Positions 34,774 through 35,212 of a stretch of DNA of 35,212 nucleotides are shown here, one piece after another (positions within the stretch are counted from its first letter, which is position 1; each line of letters starts with the position of its first letter). The translations under genes and the position numbers were made by a program. The notes below the pieces were generated by a model. The model was not told the origin of the DNA, made no database searches, and worked only from the letters and a program-made list of their open reading frames with translations. Origin of the DNA: JAVBNW01 sp031551255 (GTDB lineage Bacteria > Bacillota > Clostridia > Christensenellales > UBA1750); contig JAVBNW010000007.1 of NCBI GenBank assembly GCA_031551255.1, positions 1-35,212 of the forward strand, given 5' to 3'.

Positions 34774-34947
34774 GAAGCTCTTGCGAACCTTGGGCCTACA
34801 TGGTTTTCTTGCGAGGTTCGCATCGGGCGCAGGAGGGGCATGTAGTTGTCGGAAAGGGAGGGGAGGCGGTTATAAAAGTGGCGTTTGTGCACCGTTCGCA
34901 AAACAGCGTGCAAGATGCCGCTTGTGCAGGACTCTATTTCGGATGCG
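34774..34947 (+). promoter_or_regulatory. CRISPR leader
   Basis: These 174 bp between cas2 and the first repeat hold no gene. TGCGAACCT (34782-34790) and AGGTTCGCA (34814-34822) form a perfect 9-bp inverted repeat 23 nt apart, and GTTCGCA occurs again at 34894-34900. A purine-rich tract (34850-34867) and TTATAAAAG (34870-34878) precede the array and could include the array promoter's -10 region. Position, directly before the first repeat and after cas2, fits the leader end of type I-C arrays. Confidence 0.65.
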
Positions 34948-35212
34948 GTCGCGCCCCGTGCGGGCGCGTGGGATGAAACAGGCATGCAGCCAGCGAACAT
35001 CGCGGTCAAGGTGGTCGCGCCCCGTGCGGGCGCGTGGGTTGAAACCCCCGACGGACGCGTCGTACGTTGGTATGTGTCGTCGCGCCCCGTGCGGGCGCGT
35101 TGGTTTAAACGCGTTTTCACGACGATCATGCCCATAACCCTCCCGTCGCGCCCCGTGCGGGCGCGTGGGTTGAAACTCACGAGTGATCGGCGAGTATACC
35201 GCTTGTATCGTC
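34948..35212 (+). CRISPR. Type I-C CRISPR array, first four repeats (continues past the window)
   Basis: The 32-bp repeats lie at 34948-34979, 35014-35045, 35079-35110 and 35145-35176. Spacers of 34, 33, 34 and probably 33 bp follow, and GTC at 35210-35212 looks like the start of a fifth repeat. The consensus begins GTCGCGCCCCGTG and ends GTGGGTTGAAAC, with a 7-bp stem CGCGCCC/GGGCGCG around CGTGC, as in classical I-C repeats. Repeats 2 and 4 equal the consensus. Repeat 1 differs at position 26 (T to A). Repeat 3 differs at positions 23 and 28 (G to T in both). Transcription should run from the leader on the plus strand, and the last 11 bases of each repeat would form the crRNA 5' handle. Confidence 0.97.

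Noticed and set aside
34980..35209. Assigning targets to the spacers
   Set aside because: I could not match any spacer to other sequence in the window, and a database search is not possible here.

Overview
The window (about 35 kb, moderately GC-rich) looks like chromosomal DNA of a spore-forming clostridial Bacillota. Pointers are the AGGAGG-type ribosome binding sites, many GTG/TTG starts, a collagen-like exosporium-type protein, a YbiT-type ABC-F protein, Agr-like regulator remnants, and a TlpA / CD1871A-type CXXC peptide / membrane 4Fe-4S trio known from clostridia. I cannot name the species.

Layout. 1-5774: the tail of a secreted carbohydrate-binding-domain protein, an SDR oxidoreductase, an OmpR-type response regulator overlapping its histidine kinase, then two tandem metallo-beta-lactamase-fold lipoproteins and a small flavin-type split-barrel protein. 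5775-12565: a poorly coding, partly decayed stretch. It holds intergenic inverted repeats, one collagen-like gene (minus), a broken DUF1254/DUF1214 gene (minus), an intact secreted GH18 protein (minus) and a broken polysaccharide deacetylase lipoprotein (plus). 12575-17043: two large, signal-less carbohydrate-active proteins, a GH28-like beta-helix and a GH38-like protein, closed by a terminator. 17326-18942: an ABC-F ATPase (minus) with several altered catalytic motifs. 19057-20310: ruins of an Agr-like sensor kinase and LytTR regulator. 20508-22646: a redox operon of TlpA-like lipoprotein, 49-residue CXXC membrane peptide and membrane ferredoxin, closed by a terminator.

22883-35212 is the most interesting part. 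A minus-strand pair encodes a UvrC-N-terminal-like GIY-YIG nuclease whose stop codon overlaps the start (ATGA) of a 998-residue P-loop NTPase with a hydrophobic N-terminus and a long helical C-terminus. The pair is divergently transcribed, across about 220 bp, from a complete type I-C CRISPR-Cas operon (cas3-cas5c-cas8c-cas7c-cas4-cas1-cas2). That operon is followed by a leader and a CRISPR array of four full 32-bp repeats that runs off the window.

The nuclease-NTPase pair has the size and architecture of a nucleotide-switch defence module and is the best candidate here for an undescribed system. Its defence role is inferred from architecture and location only.
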